Shown here piece by piece: positions 52,301 through 62,000 of a DNA stretch of 64,000 nt. Origin of the DNA: Photobacterium lutimaris (GTDB taxonomy: Bacteria; Pseudomonadota; Gammaproteobacteria; Enterobacterales; Vibrionaceae); assembly GCF_003025555.1 (NCBI RefSeq), contig NZ_PYMH01000005.1:186001-250000 (forward strand). The letters run 5' to 3'. A model generated the notes under the pieces. It saw only the letters and a program-made list of their open reading frames with translations. It was not told the DNA's origin and did not search any database. The stretch's first letter is position 1. The number at the start of each line of letters is the position of its first letter. The translations under genes and the position numbers were made by a program.

Positions 52301-53021
52301 GTCGCAGGCGCCAGAGCCCAAGTTCTTGCAGCAGGCCCTGCCGGCCGACTTTGAGCTTACAGAGGCCCTGCTTGCCCAGCACCACATTGCGGCAGGGGAG
52401 CTGATCTTGGCAGCTCTGGCTAGTTCAGTGTCTGAGGTGCTCGGGCAGCCGTCACCCGCACTGGCGGTGAAAAATAGCTACCGCCGCCTGGATGCATCAG
52501 GCCAATGGGACGATACCCTCGGCAACTTGGCTGTCGTCACACCGACCTCATACCAACTTGATCCCAGCGCTGATCAGCTCACGTTGCTGACGCAGGTGAA
52601 GGAAGCATACCGGCAGCAGGCGGCTGATAGCCTTGACAATGGGTCCGAAGCACGGCCGCAGCCTGGCTCGCCGATCCTGTTTGACTTCGAATTAGCACAG
52701 AGGGGGGCAGATGGCGATCTGCTGACAGTGGTGCCTGCCCTGCAAGAGACTCGCTTGGTGGCGGAACACCCCATCCAGCTGCGCATGTTCAAGCCTGACC
52801 GGTCCTGGGAGGTGCTCTGGCTGTACGATGGAGAACGGATCGCGTCCAGTGTCATTCAGCGCTTGCATGACAGCCTGGTGAGTGAGCTCAACCGCAGCCT
52901 GGATCAGTTACAGACGGCGCAGTCAACGATTTACACCCCGACCGACTTCCCTGATGCCGGGATGGATAAAGATGCACTCAATAGCTTTATGAGCGACTTG
53001 TTCCAAGGGACAGAAAAATGA
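46350..53021 (+). CDS. PKS module: KS-AT-KR-DH-ACP plus degenerate epimerase-like domain
   Basis: The 2223-residue type I PKS has a ketosynthase (about 8-450; Cys187 in TACSTS, HGTGT, NIGH), malonyl-type acyltransferase (about 535-860; Ser633 in GHSIGEW, HAFH at 725-728), ketoreductase (about 1140-1340; TGGLGGLG, Tyr1309 in DYCAANN, no LDD motif), dehydratase (about 1370-1660; His1395 and Asp1562 present, but the HxxxGxxxxP Gly is Asn), and ACP (Ser1769). KR stands before DH, opposite to the usual order. Residues about 1815-2223 are related to NRPS epimerisation domains, but HHxxxDG is replaced by RGALVDA (1925-1931), so it should be inactive. The module would add one malonate unit to the thiazolyl chain, probably leaving a double bond or hydroxyl. 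Stop overlaps the next ATG. Confidence 0.92.
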   Translation: MNNVTEFDDRIAVIGMSGRFPGAENHHQFWQNLQGGVESVTTLSKEDLRGCLEGLDPISAQYVSRQMKNPNYVNAGFFLEETEGFDAGFFGFNPSELELIDPQHRIFIETSWEALEDGGYDPYRYPGRVGVYAGTLMSRYLLYNVFHLMHSERDFLVGIGNEVDYLPTRVSYRLNLKGPSVSVQTACSTSLVAIHLACQALLNGECDMALAGGSVLQVPHKQGYLYQEGSMTAPDGHCRAFDAKAKGTVFSAGGSGTVLLKRLDEALADGDQIYSVIRGTAVNNDGLDKVGYTAPGVDGQVAVITEALEVAGVSPDTLSYVEAHGTGTPLGDPIEIEALSKAYREYTDLNQFCAIGSLKTNIGHLAAAAGVASLMKVSLAMKHGEIPPSLNYSKPNPRIDFANSPFFVNDKLVPWHGVGGIKRAGISSFGVGGTNAHAIVEEAPVVLPSDDGRHYQLISLSAKSAKALDAQRGNLADYLEQNKHLNFADIAYTLHIGRHPFEHRFQCVASTADEAISQLRKGLNSPRSPAMPETTPLVFMFPGQGAQYVGMAQGLYDSEPVFRETFDYCASVLAVHTGIDLASILFTENLVDEAALRLQQTEITQPALFVVEYALAKLLASWGIAPGAMIGHSIGEWVAACLAGVFSVDDAIRLVARRASLMGQQEPGTMAAVRVSASEAEGMLGHGLDLAAVNGPELCVLSGSHEAIDRLAAKGVTVQPLHTSHAFHSAMMEPVLDPLRREFADVQLNPPTIPFVSNVSGTWITAEQAMDPEYWLAHLRGTVQFAKGIHSLLEQGDCIFLEVGPGTSLSGLTRLSLAGQGASVTANCLPHPKMKTDALESLLQAVGNLWCAGHEPDWHAFYSLQRRLRVSAPTYAFQRTRYWVETQSERKAALALDAGKRKPLEEWFYTPSWTRGMPAREVVSGQRLLLLHGGSASERALAEQLKRQGVALIDAQCTKGEVFAKQADHAFTLDVTRSEHFAELISQLAAEDRLPEGVVHTLTLQPDTDATGELAAQQEKGFFSLLWLSQALGSLAEPPAMSVQIVTSGLYDVLGSESLRPAVATVLGPRKVLPLEFPSLSCRIIDIAVYQQVLQLDTALLGRELLSGDGEDAALRNRHRWTLDYQPFNVLPSDDGVESLREHGVYLITGGLGGLGLVHAHKLATLKPSTLVLLGRSALPPREQWAALLGASDTSPELVEKLLKIKAIEALGSRVEVAAADLADETEMEVLIAGIKQRHGGLHGIVHCAGVAGGGLIQLKQREEAEKVFHAKLYGTSVLAKVTQGEALDFVMLASSLFAVSGGVGQVDYCAANNFLDVMAKSGQFAHARKVISVNWDAWQEVGMAKNMLSELSQTEQTALPASNISHRLLHSGDTATGEYTMVLNPASEWLLNEHQINNMPTVPGTLYLELARAAFVHHQQLAPEAVVELRDCFFTTPLQLSPGAKQHMVLGLGEQSGEWVFDVKDEAGHPHVFGKLAAVEPAEVKQRDLAGIRQRLAHHISDGLSIGGDQDGESGAIMFGKHWQSVEAVSYGDGEALIRLALQPDCRDDADAFFLHPALLDVATGPTAGYCVPDHLAAEGALFLPASYGRMRVYRPLTESLYSHMRYQAAQSDNDSVTLAIELLDSDGILLAEIEQFVLRRVSAEPLANDQSSLFAGGDEESAAIMPAEGAEVFARLLAGEHTEQLVVSTTDLPLLFEQIASQQFGAESANESSQSTHRTMHDRPELDTAYVEPEGEVEQALTAIWQQVLGLNQIGRHDNFFDLGADSVLGVQIVSVAREKGVIINPGQLFEHQTIAELAQVAEAVFEVQGGAQEVTSLPLSPAQVHSVDSGIELALDPGLALSNLVEALESIVAEASCFRYQLGEQQLLPVHPESLDIRLETLDAGEEVWPLLAERLAAHPELPFAAGYRSDNRGARLTVLFRGALVDASTVVVLQQYLGARLAGQPASLPEGPGYARWHEQYSSQSPNALAMADSWPITAASQAPEPKFLQQALPADFELTEALLAQHHIAAGELILAALASSVSEVLGQPSPALAVKNSYRRLDASGQWDDTLGNLAVVTPTSYQLDPSADQLTLLTQVKEAYRQQAADSLDNGSEARPQPGSPILFDFELAQRGADGDLLTVVPALQETRLVAEHPIQLRMFKPDRSWEVLWLYDGERIASSVIQRLHDSLVSELNRSLDQLQTAQSTIYTPTDFPDAGMDKDALNSFMSDLFQGTEK

Positions 53022-56000
53022 ATAAAACATCAGTAGAAAACATCTTCCCGCTCTCACCGATGCAGGAGGGGATGCTGTTCCATACCCTATATGCCCCCCA
53101 CTCCGGGATGTATTGCGAGCAGTTCACATGGCCCGCGGACATCGCCAATGTGCCGGCTTTTGAGCAGGCTTGGCAACAGGTGATCAGCCACCACCCGGTA
53201 CTGCGCACGGCATTTTTCTGGGAACAGGCCGAAAAAAATATGCAGGTGACCTTCCGTGATGTCACGATGCCGTTTACCACGTTTGATTGGTCACACTTGC
53301 CTGAAACGGAACAGCAAGCGGCGCTTAAGCAGCACCTTAAGGCCGATCGCGAGGCTGGCTTTGATCTCAACAAGCCGCCGCTGATGCGGGCGGCGTTGAT
53401 CAAGCGCGAAGACGACCGTTACTGGTTTTGCTGGTCTTATCATCACCTGCTGCTTGATGGCTGGTCGTCGTATTTGGTGCTCAAGGATGTCTTCAGTGCT
53501 TACCAAGCGCTGCTTGACCGACAGCAGCCCGAGTTCGCGGCATTGCCGCCTTATAGCCACTATGTTAGCTGGCTATCGAAGCAGGATTTAAACCAGGCCG
53601 AAACGTTCTGGCGCGATTACCTGCATGGATTCAATGCCCCCAATGTGGTGGGCAATGGCAGCCAAGCGGTCAAGCAGGATAACCCGGTGTACCACACGCT
53701 GGTTAACCAGTTATCGACGGAAGAGACGGCGAGCCTGCAGGCGATCGCAAAAAAGCAGCGGCTGACACTCAATACACTGCTGCAGGCGGCATGGGCGCTG
53801 CTGGTGCATCACCATAGCCGGGACAGCGATATCGTCTTTGGGATGTCCGTCTCCGGCCGTCCAGCCGAACTGAAAGATGTTGATAAGATGGTTGGCCTCT
53901 TTATCAATACCCTGCCTGTTCGAACGACGATATTGCCCGAGCAAAAAGTCGCGGACTGGCTCAAGACGGTGCAGAAACAGCAACTGAAGACCCAGCCGTT
54001 CGAATATACCCCGTTGCAAGATATTCAGTCTTGGAGTGAGGTGCCGCAAGGTACAGCGTTGTTTGACAGTATGCTGGCGGTTGAAACCTATCCGATCGGC
54101 TCCCATGCCGGGCGGATGGCTGAGCTTGAAGTACACCAGTCGACTAATTACCCGTTGACAGTCGTGATTGAGCCCGGTGTGCAGTTAGCGCTGCGCATTA
54201 GCTACGATACCTCGCGTTTCGCTGAAGCTGAAACGACGAGGCTACTGGAGCAGTACCGCCATATCCTGTGTCACCTTCCCGGCGAGATGGACAAGCCGGT
54301 AGGTGAGGTGCCGTGGGTTCCTGAGCACCAGCTGGCTGAGGTCATGGCGCTGACGGGCAAGGATGAACAGTGCTTTCCTGTTGAACAATGTCTTCATCAG
54401 CTGTTTTCCGAGCAGGCTCAACTAAGGCCGGAGGCGGTGGCCGTCAGTGACGAGGCCGGTTCGTTGACCTATGGCGAGCTCGATGGGCTGTCCAATCGCT
54501 GGGCGCACAAGCTGGTTGCTGATGGGATCAAACCGGAAGACAAAGTGGGGATCTGCCTTCCCCGATCGACCGAACTGATCGTTGCCATTTTGGCCGTGCT
54601 CAAGGCGGGGGCATGTTATGTCCCGCTCGATGGGGATGCTCCATCCCAGCGTTTGAAATACATTATCGAGGATGCAGGCCTCAAGCGTGTGCTGATCGCG
54701 ACTGAAGAGAAGGCGGATATCGCCCCGGGGATCTGTCAGGTCATGAGTGAGTCGTCACTTAGCCCGGCGCACAGTTCCGCTGAGCTGGCCGTGGATGTCA
54801 GTTCGCAGAATGCGGCTTATATCATTTATACATCAGGTTCGACAGGCAACCCGAAAGGGGTGGTTGTTGAACATCGCCAGGTTGTGCGCTTGTTCTCGGC
54901 GACCGACCACTGGTTTGGTTTTACCGCCAACGACGTATGGACCCTATTCCACTCGGCGGCTTTCGATTTCTCAGTATGGGAGATCTGGGGGGCGCTGATT
55001 TATGGTGGCGAGCTGGTGGTGGTCCCGTTCTGGGTTTCTCGCTCGCCGGACGCTTTTTTCACCTTGTTGGCTGATAAGCAGGTGACCGTACTTAACCAGA
55101 CGCCGTCGGCCTTTCGCCAGCTGACAGCGGTCGCCAAGTCCTTGCCGCGGCAGGAAGCCAAGCAGCTTGCCCTGCGGTACGTGGTTTTTGGGGGGGAGGC
55201 GCTGGATTACCAGGCGCTGGCACCATGGTTTGAGATCTATGGCGATGATCAGCCCACCCTGATCAACATGTACGGTATCACTGAAACCACCGTCCATGTT
55301 ACCTACCGGGAGATCAGAGAGGCCGATCTTGGACAGTCTGCTGCCGCCAGCGCGATTGGGCAGGCGATTCCTGATCTGCGGGTCATGGTGTTGGATGATC
55401 ACCTAGAGCCTGTTCCTGTCGGGGTACCTGGGGAGCTGTGTGTGGCCGGTGCGGGGGTTACCCGGGGTTACCTCGGGCGTCCCGAGCTCAACCAGGCCCG
55501 TTTTATTTCACATCCGCAACTAAAGGATGGGGAAAGGCTGTACCGATCCGGGGATCTGGTCAGTTGGCTGGAGGATGGTAGCCTAGACTATCTCGGGCGG
55601 ATTGATCAGCAGGTCAAAATCCGGGGATTTCGGATCGAGCTGGGTGAGATCGAAAGTGCGTTAGGCGCCTTGCCCGGGGTGAGTGAAGCGGTGGTTACCG
55701 CCTCTCAGCTAAACGGGCAAAAGCAGCTTGTGGCGTACTACGTTGCCGAAGCGGGGGGGGCGCTGGATCATCATGCGCTTCGCCAGCAGCTGGACAATGT
55801 CCTGCCTTCCTACATGTTGCCGGCGGCTTACGTTCCGCTGGAGACGGTGCCGTTGACAATTAACAACAAGGTTGACCGCAAAGCGCTTCCTGCCCCTGAG
55901 TTGGGGCAACAAGCTTCGGGTGAATACCGCCCGCCTGTGACCGCCACCGAAAAAGTACTGGTCGAGCTCTGGGGCCAGCTGCTGTCGGTTACCCAGATTG

Positions 56001-59000
56001 GCATCGATGATAACTTTTTCGAGCTGGGCGGGGATTCCATCCTGAGTATTCAGATGGTGGCCAGGGCCAAGAAGCACAGCTTGAGAATTGCGCCTAAAGA
56101 GGTGTTCGAGTATCCGACGATTGCGGGGCTTGCCGAACACCTTGATGCAACCGTGCGCGAGGTTGAGGTTGTCGATCAAGGGGTGGTCTCCGGGGAAATG
56201 CCGCTGATGCCAGTGGCCTGCTGGTGGCTGGCATTGGAGCCTGAGAACCCTAACCATTATAACCAGGCCTTTGTCATGCGTACGCCGCAGGACTTTTGTG
56301 TTGAATCGATGACGGCAGCGTTGAATGCCGTCATCAGGCATCATGATGCGTTGAGATTACGGCTCGTCGAAGGTGATGGTCGCTACCGAGCCGACATCAT
56401 GGCTAAGGCCGAGTCTGTCAGTGTCGAGGTTGCCCGCAGTGGTACGACGGGTGAGGAAAGGCGTGAATATATCCGCCAAGTTGGCCAGCGTATCCAGGCC
56501 AGCCTCCGTCCGGCTGACGGGCGAAACCTTCGGGCTGCATGGATCCCTCCACAGCATGATCATTCAGGGAAGTTGGTACTAGCTATCCATCACTTAGTCG
56601 TGGACGGCGTGTCATGGCGTATTCTTCTCGATGATCTGATGTCTGCTTACCACCAGATCTGCCAAGGCGAAAATGTGGCGCTGCCGGACAAAACCCATGC
56701 CTATTCACTCTGGGCCGAGAAGCTGGTGGCTTTCGCGCAGTCGGAGAGCATCACAGCACAGCTTCCGTATTGGCAGGCGGCCACCCGCGCTGATCTTGCA
56801 CCTCTGCCGACCGATTTCGAGGGTGAGCAGGCCAATGTATACGCTTCGCAGAAGATCCATACCGTGACGTTGGATAAGACGACGACACGACAAATTCTCG
56901 GGGATGCGAACAAGGCGTACAAGACATCGGTGAACGATATTCTGGTTGCCGGTCTGGCCAAGTCGCTGGCTGTCTGGTCTGGCAATACCGCGATCAGACT
57001 CGATCTAGAAGGACACGGGAGGGAGGATATCTTCCCGGAGCTCGATATTTCTCGAACCGTAGGGTGGTTTACCAGTATTTATCCGGTATGCCTAGAGGTC
57101 AGCCAGACCGGAGGCGTCGAGCTGCTGAAGTCGGTCAAGGAGCAGCTGCGTCGTGTCCCGATGCAAGGATTGGGCTTTGGCCTTCTCAACTTCCTGGTGG
57201 GTGAGAGCTCGCTCTCTTACCAGCCGCAGGTTGCGTTTAACTATCTTGGCCGTTTCTCTCCAACCAGTGCAGACGAAGGGTTCAGCTTGGTTGATGATGA
57301 GGTGGGACTGACTGCGGACGAAAATAATCGCCGCTCACACCATATCATCATTGACGCCTGGGAAACGGATCAGCAGCTGACATTCCGCTGGAGTTACAGC
57401 AGTGCCATCCATCGTGACGAGACCGTTGCCCGGCTAGCTGAAGGGTATCTCGCTCAATTGGCTGAAATTACGGCAGCTTGTTGTGCTCCGGATGCCAAGG
57501 GTTATACGCCGTCCGATTTTCCCTTGCTGGATCTCAGCCAGTGTCAGGTCGATAGGTTGGTCGCCGAATACCCTGATATGGTCGATGCGTACCCACTGAG
57601 TGCGACTCAAAAGGGGATGTTGTTCCATAGTCTCTATGACAACGACGATGATGCATATGTGAATCAGTTCTGCTGTGAATTCGGTGACAATTTAGAGGTG
57701 TCACTTTTCCAGCTGGCATGGGAAGGCGTGCTGGCAAGGCATCCGGCCTTGCGTTCATGTTTCTTATGGCAGGACCGTGACGAGCCCACCCAGATCGTTG
57801 TGGACCGCTCGGCGGGATATTTTGCACCGCAGCCTCAGGCTGTTTTGAAAATGGATGCGTTGGACGAGTGGCTGGCGGCTGATCGTGAGAAGGGGCTCGA
57901 CCTGAATGCCGTACCGATGCGCATGCACCTGCTGCCGACCGACCGTGAGAGCTGGTTGTTCGTCTGGACCCACCATCACATTCTGTTTGATGGCTGGAGC
58001 CTGGCTCAGATCTTGGGTGAGGTGTTCCATTGTTATGAATCGTTGTTAAATGGTGTGGCTCCCGAGCTCGCCCCTGTCAAATCGTACCAAGAGTATATTG
58101 CATGGCGAGCTCAGGAAGGCGACAAGGACAGTGAAGCATTCTGGCGCGGCCAGCTCGAGGGCATGGAGTCGGCGACGCCCATCATGGTCGATACCGCCCC
58201 GGCAGCAACGGGCGGCCGGGAGGCCGACGGTCTAAATCTGTATGTCCAGCACTGTGATCGTGCCCTGGGCTCGGCACTGAACGCTTTGGCCAAGGACAAG
58301 CAGTGTACGCTAAACACACTGATCCAGGCTGCTTGGGGAATGTTGCTCTACAAGTACAGCGGTGAGTCAGATATTGTCTTCGGGATGACGGTAGCAGGCC
58401 GTCCGGTTGAGGTGGACGAGATCGAGTCAATCGTCGGGCTGTTCATCAATACCGTACCGATGCGAATGGATATCCAGGGCGCAAGCTCAGTCACCTCGGT
58501 TTTGGCGGCTATCCAGAAGCAGCAGGTGAAGATCATGGAGCACGAACAGACGCCGTTGGTGGATATTCAGGCTTGGTCGCCGCTGGCAAACGGCGAGGCG
58601 TTGTTCGATTCTATCGTGGTGGTTGAGAACTACCCGATGGGTGATGTGCTAATGAAGCAGGAAGGGCCTTTGGCGATCCGGTCGGTGCGCTTCGATGAGA
58701 TCACGAACTATCCCATCACCTTGATTGCGATGCCTGGCGATCAGCTGTCCTTCAAGATTGTGTTCGATCCGGAGAAAGTCGCAGCGAATGCTGCGGAGAC
58801 GATGCTGAGCCATTTCATTTGCCTGCTTGAGAGCATTGCCGCCCAGCCGGATCGTGCGGTTTCACAGCTTGCTTACCTGCCACAGGACGAAGCGGCGGCG
58901 TTACTGGCGATGAGCCGGGGTGAAGAGGCTGAGTATCCATCACTGTCGTTACCGGTGTTGGTGGCGCAGCAGGTGAGCTTATCGCCCAGTGCCGTGGCGC

Positions 59001-62000
59001 TAAAGTGCGCGGATCAGTCGCTGACCTATTTGCAGTTGCAGCAAAAGAGTGATCAGCTGGCCCACTGGCTTGTGGAGCAAGGGCTCGGTAAGGGAGATCT
59101 GGTTGGCCTGTGCATGGAGCGGTCAGTAGACATGGTCATCTCGATGCTGGCGATCATGAAAGCCGGTTGTGCCTACGTACCCTTGGATCCGGACTACCCG
59201 GCCGAGCGGCTAGGTTTCATCCTGGAGGACTGCGAGGCACGCCTAGTACTGACTCAGCAACAGCTGCTTGCGCGGCTACAGGGGCTGGCACTGCGGGAAG
59301 TGACATGGTGCGCAGTGGACGAAGCGTGGGACCGTATCGGCCAGTACTCTTACCTGCCCGTTGATGTCTCCGTCGCGATGGACGATGCAGCCTACCTGAT
59401 TTATACCTCAGGCTCGACTGGGCGGCCCAAAGGGGTGATTAACCACCACCGAGGGCTGTGTAACCGCCTGCATTGGATGCAAGAGCAGTTCCAGCTGGGG
59501 GTGAATGACAAACTGCTGCAAAAGACCACGTTCTGTTTTGATGTGTCGGTATGGGAGCTCTTTAGCCCGCTGATCGCCGGTGCAACCTTGGTCATGGCCA
59601 AGCCCGGCGGACACCTTGACCCTGACTATTTGGTCGAATTGATCCGGCACGAACAGATCACGCTGATGCACTTCGTCCCGTCAATGCTCGAGGTTTTCTT
59701 GCAAGCTGACGGGGTGGAAACATGTACCTCATTGCAGCGGGTGGTATGTAGTGGTGAGGCATTGAGTTATTCCTTGAAGCAACGTTTCCATGCCCGTCTT
59801 GGTGCCTCATTGTTCAACTTCTACGGCCCGACCGAAGCAGCAATAGAAGTTTCACGCTGGCACTGTGGTGACGATGCCGGCCGGGAGATCGTGCCGATTG
59901 GTTATCCTGTGCCGAATACTCAGTTGTACGTGCTCAACAAGGATCGGCAGTTGCTGCCGGCCGGCATGACCGGTGAGTTGTACATTGCCGGTGAGCAGGT
60001 GGCAACGGGCTACCACAAATTGCCAGAACTCAGCCAGAAGGTGTTTGTTGCCGATCCCTATGCCTCCAAGGCAGGCGCGGTGATGTACAAAACCGGCGAT
60101 TTGGTTCGGTATCTGCCAAACCGAGCGATCGAGTATCTCGGGCGGGTAGACTTTCAGGTTAAATTACGTGGTCAGCGTATTGAGCTTGGCGAAATCGAGG
60201 CGGCGATCACCCGAGCCTGCGGCGCGACATCCCTAGTGACGGTTTTCCTGAGCGAAAGAGGGGATCAAAAATTACTGGCTTACCTTGTTAAGGACAACGG
60301 GCCGGTTGATGAAGCCGAACTCAAACAGAAACTTACCGAGTCCCTCCCTGCCTATATGGTTCCTTCGTTGTGGGTCCAGCTGGAGTGTTGGCCACTGAAC
60401 GCGAACGGCAAGGTAGACAGAAAGGCATTGCCAATCCCGGACTTGGCCCTAGCGGGGAACGACAATTACGTTGCCCCACGCGATGAGCGGGAGGACGTGC
60501 TGGCACAGTTGTGGCGGGAGTTGTTGCAAACGCGTCGAGTGGGGATTCACGATAACTTCTTCGAACTCGGTGGTGACTCTATTTTGTCAATCCAGTTTGT
60601 TTCCCGGGCGAAGCAGGCAGGGTACCTCTTTACGGCAAAACAGCTGTTTGAACAGCCGACAATAGCCCAGTTGGCACAGATTGCCAGTACTGGTGAAAGT
60701 GGTGGCGTAGCCAAAGCGGAGCAGGCTGCGGTGGTGGGAAGGGTACCGATGTTACCGATGGCCCATTGGTGGCTGTCGGCACAGCCCGCCCAAACCACCC
60801 ACTTCAACCAGGCGATGCTGCTCTCGGCTCCGGCAGGGATGGACGCGGGGGCACTGAAGGTGGCGATCAATGCCCTAGTGGTACATCACGACGCACTGCG
60901 CACCGCGCTGGAGCATGAAGGGGGGAGGTGGCAGACCCATATCCTCCAACCCGTAATGGAGGTGCCCGTCCACCGCTACGATGTTGCCGGCGACGAAGGC
61001 GGTTGGGCTGAGCAGATAGAGCACGTTGCAGGGCGGCATCAGGCGCAGACCGATCCGTCGGCAGGGCAAAATATCCAGTTGCTGTGGTTCGACGCTGGAG
61101 TCGGCGGTGCTGGCCGGTTGGCCCTGATCGTCCATCACTTGGTTGTGGACGGGATTTCTTGGCGTGTACTGATCGAGGATCTCAATACGGCCTATCAGCA
61201 GGCTGTCAGCGGGCTGCCGATCGCGTTACCGGAGAAGACGCACTCGGTGGCCGAATGGGCTGAAGAGTTGGCAGATCGTGCACAGAGCCAAGGTGTCGAA
61301 AACCAGCATGATTACTGGTTAGCTGCCGCTCAGGCCAAAGGGGAGGTTGTGGCGCATGATGTCACCTCTGCGCCCGAGGACAATGTCGAAGCCTCAGTGG
61401 ATGCTTGGGTTGACGCGATATCGCCCGAGGTCTCGGCGGCGATCGTCGGCCCGGCCAACAAGGCTTACCGAACCCAGGTCAATGATTTGTTGCTCACGGC
61501 ATTGTCGCTGGCCGTTGCTGGCGCTAGCGGCAGGGTGCGCGTTGATCTCGAGGGGCATGGCCGAGAGGGGAGCCGCTTAGATGTATCCCGTACCGTTGGG
61601 TGGTTCACCAGTCTTTACCCGGTCGCCTTGAAGCTGCCGCAGACTGGGCTCAAAGCACAGATCCAAGCGGTTAAGGAGCAACTTCGCGCAATACCAGACG
61701 GTGGACTGGGTTACGGTTTGCTACGGTATCTGCAGCAAGATGATGCGCTGGACTGTCAGTCGCAGATCGCCTTTAACTACCTCGGTAGGCTTGATGGCTC
61801 GGAAGGCGCGGACACCCCCTTCCAGCTGGAATACGGCAGTGCCGGGCCGAACCGGGCAGCGGATCACCATCGGCGACATGAGATTGTCATAGATGCATGG
61901 CTGGTCGAGGGGCAGTTGCATGTTCGCTGGAGCTATAGCCGCTGTTTGCATGCCCAAGCAACGATTGCCGAGCTGGCCAGCCGCTTCCGCACGGCATTGA

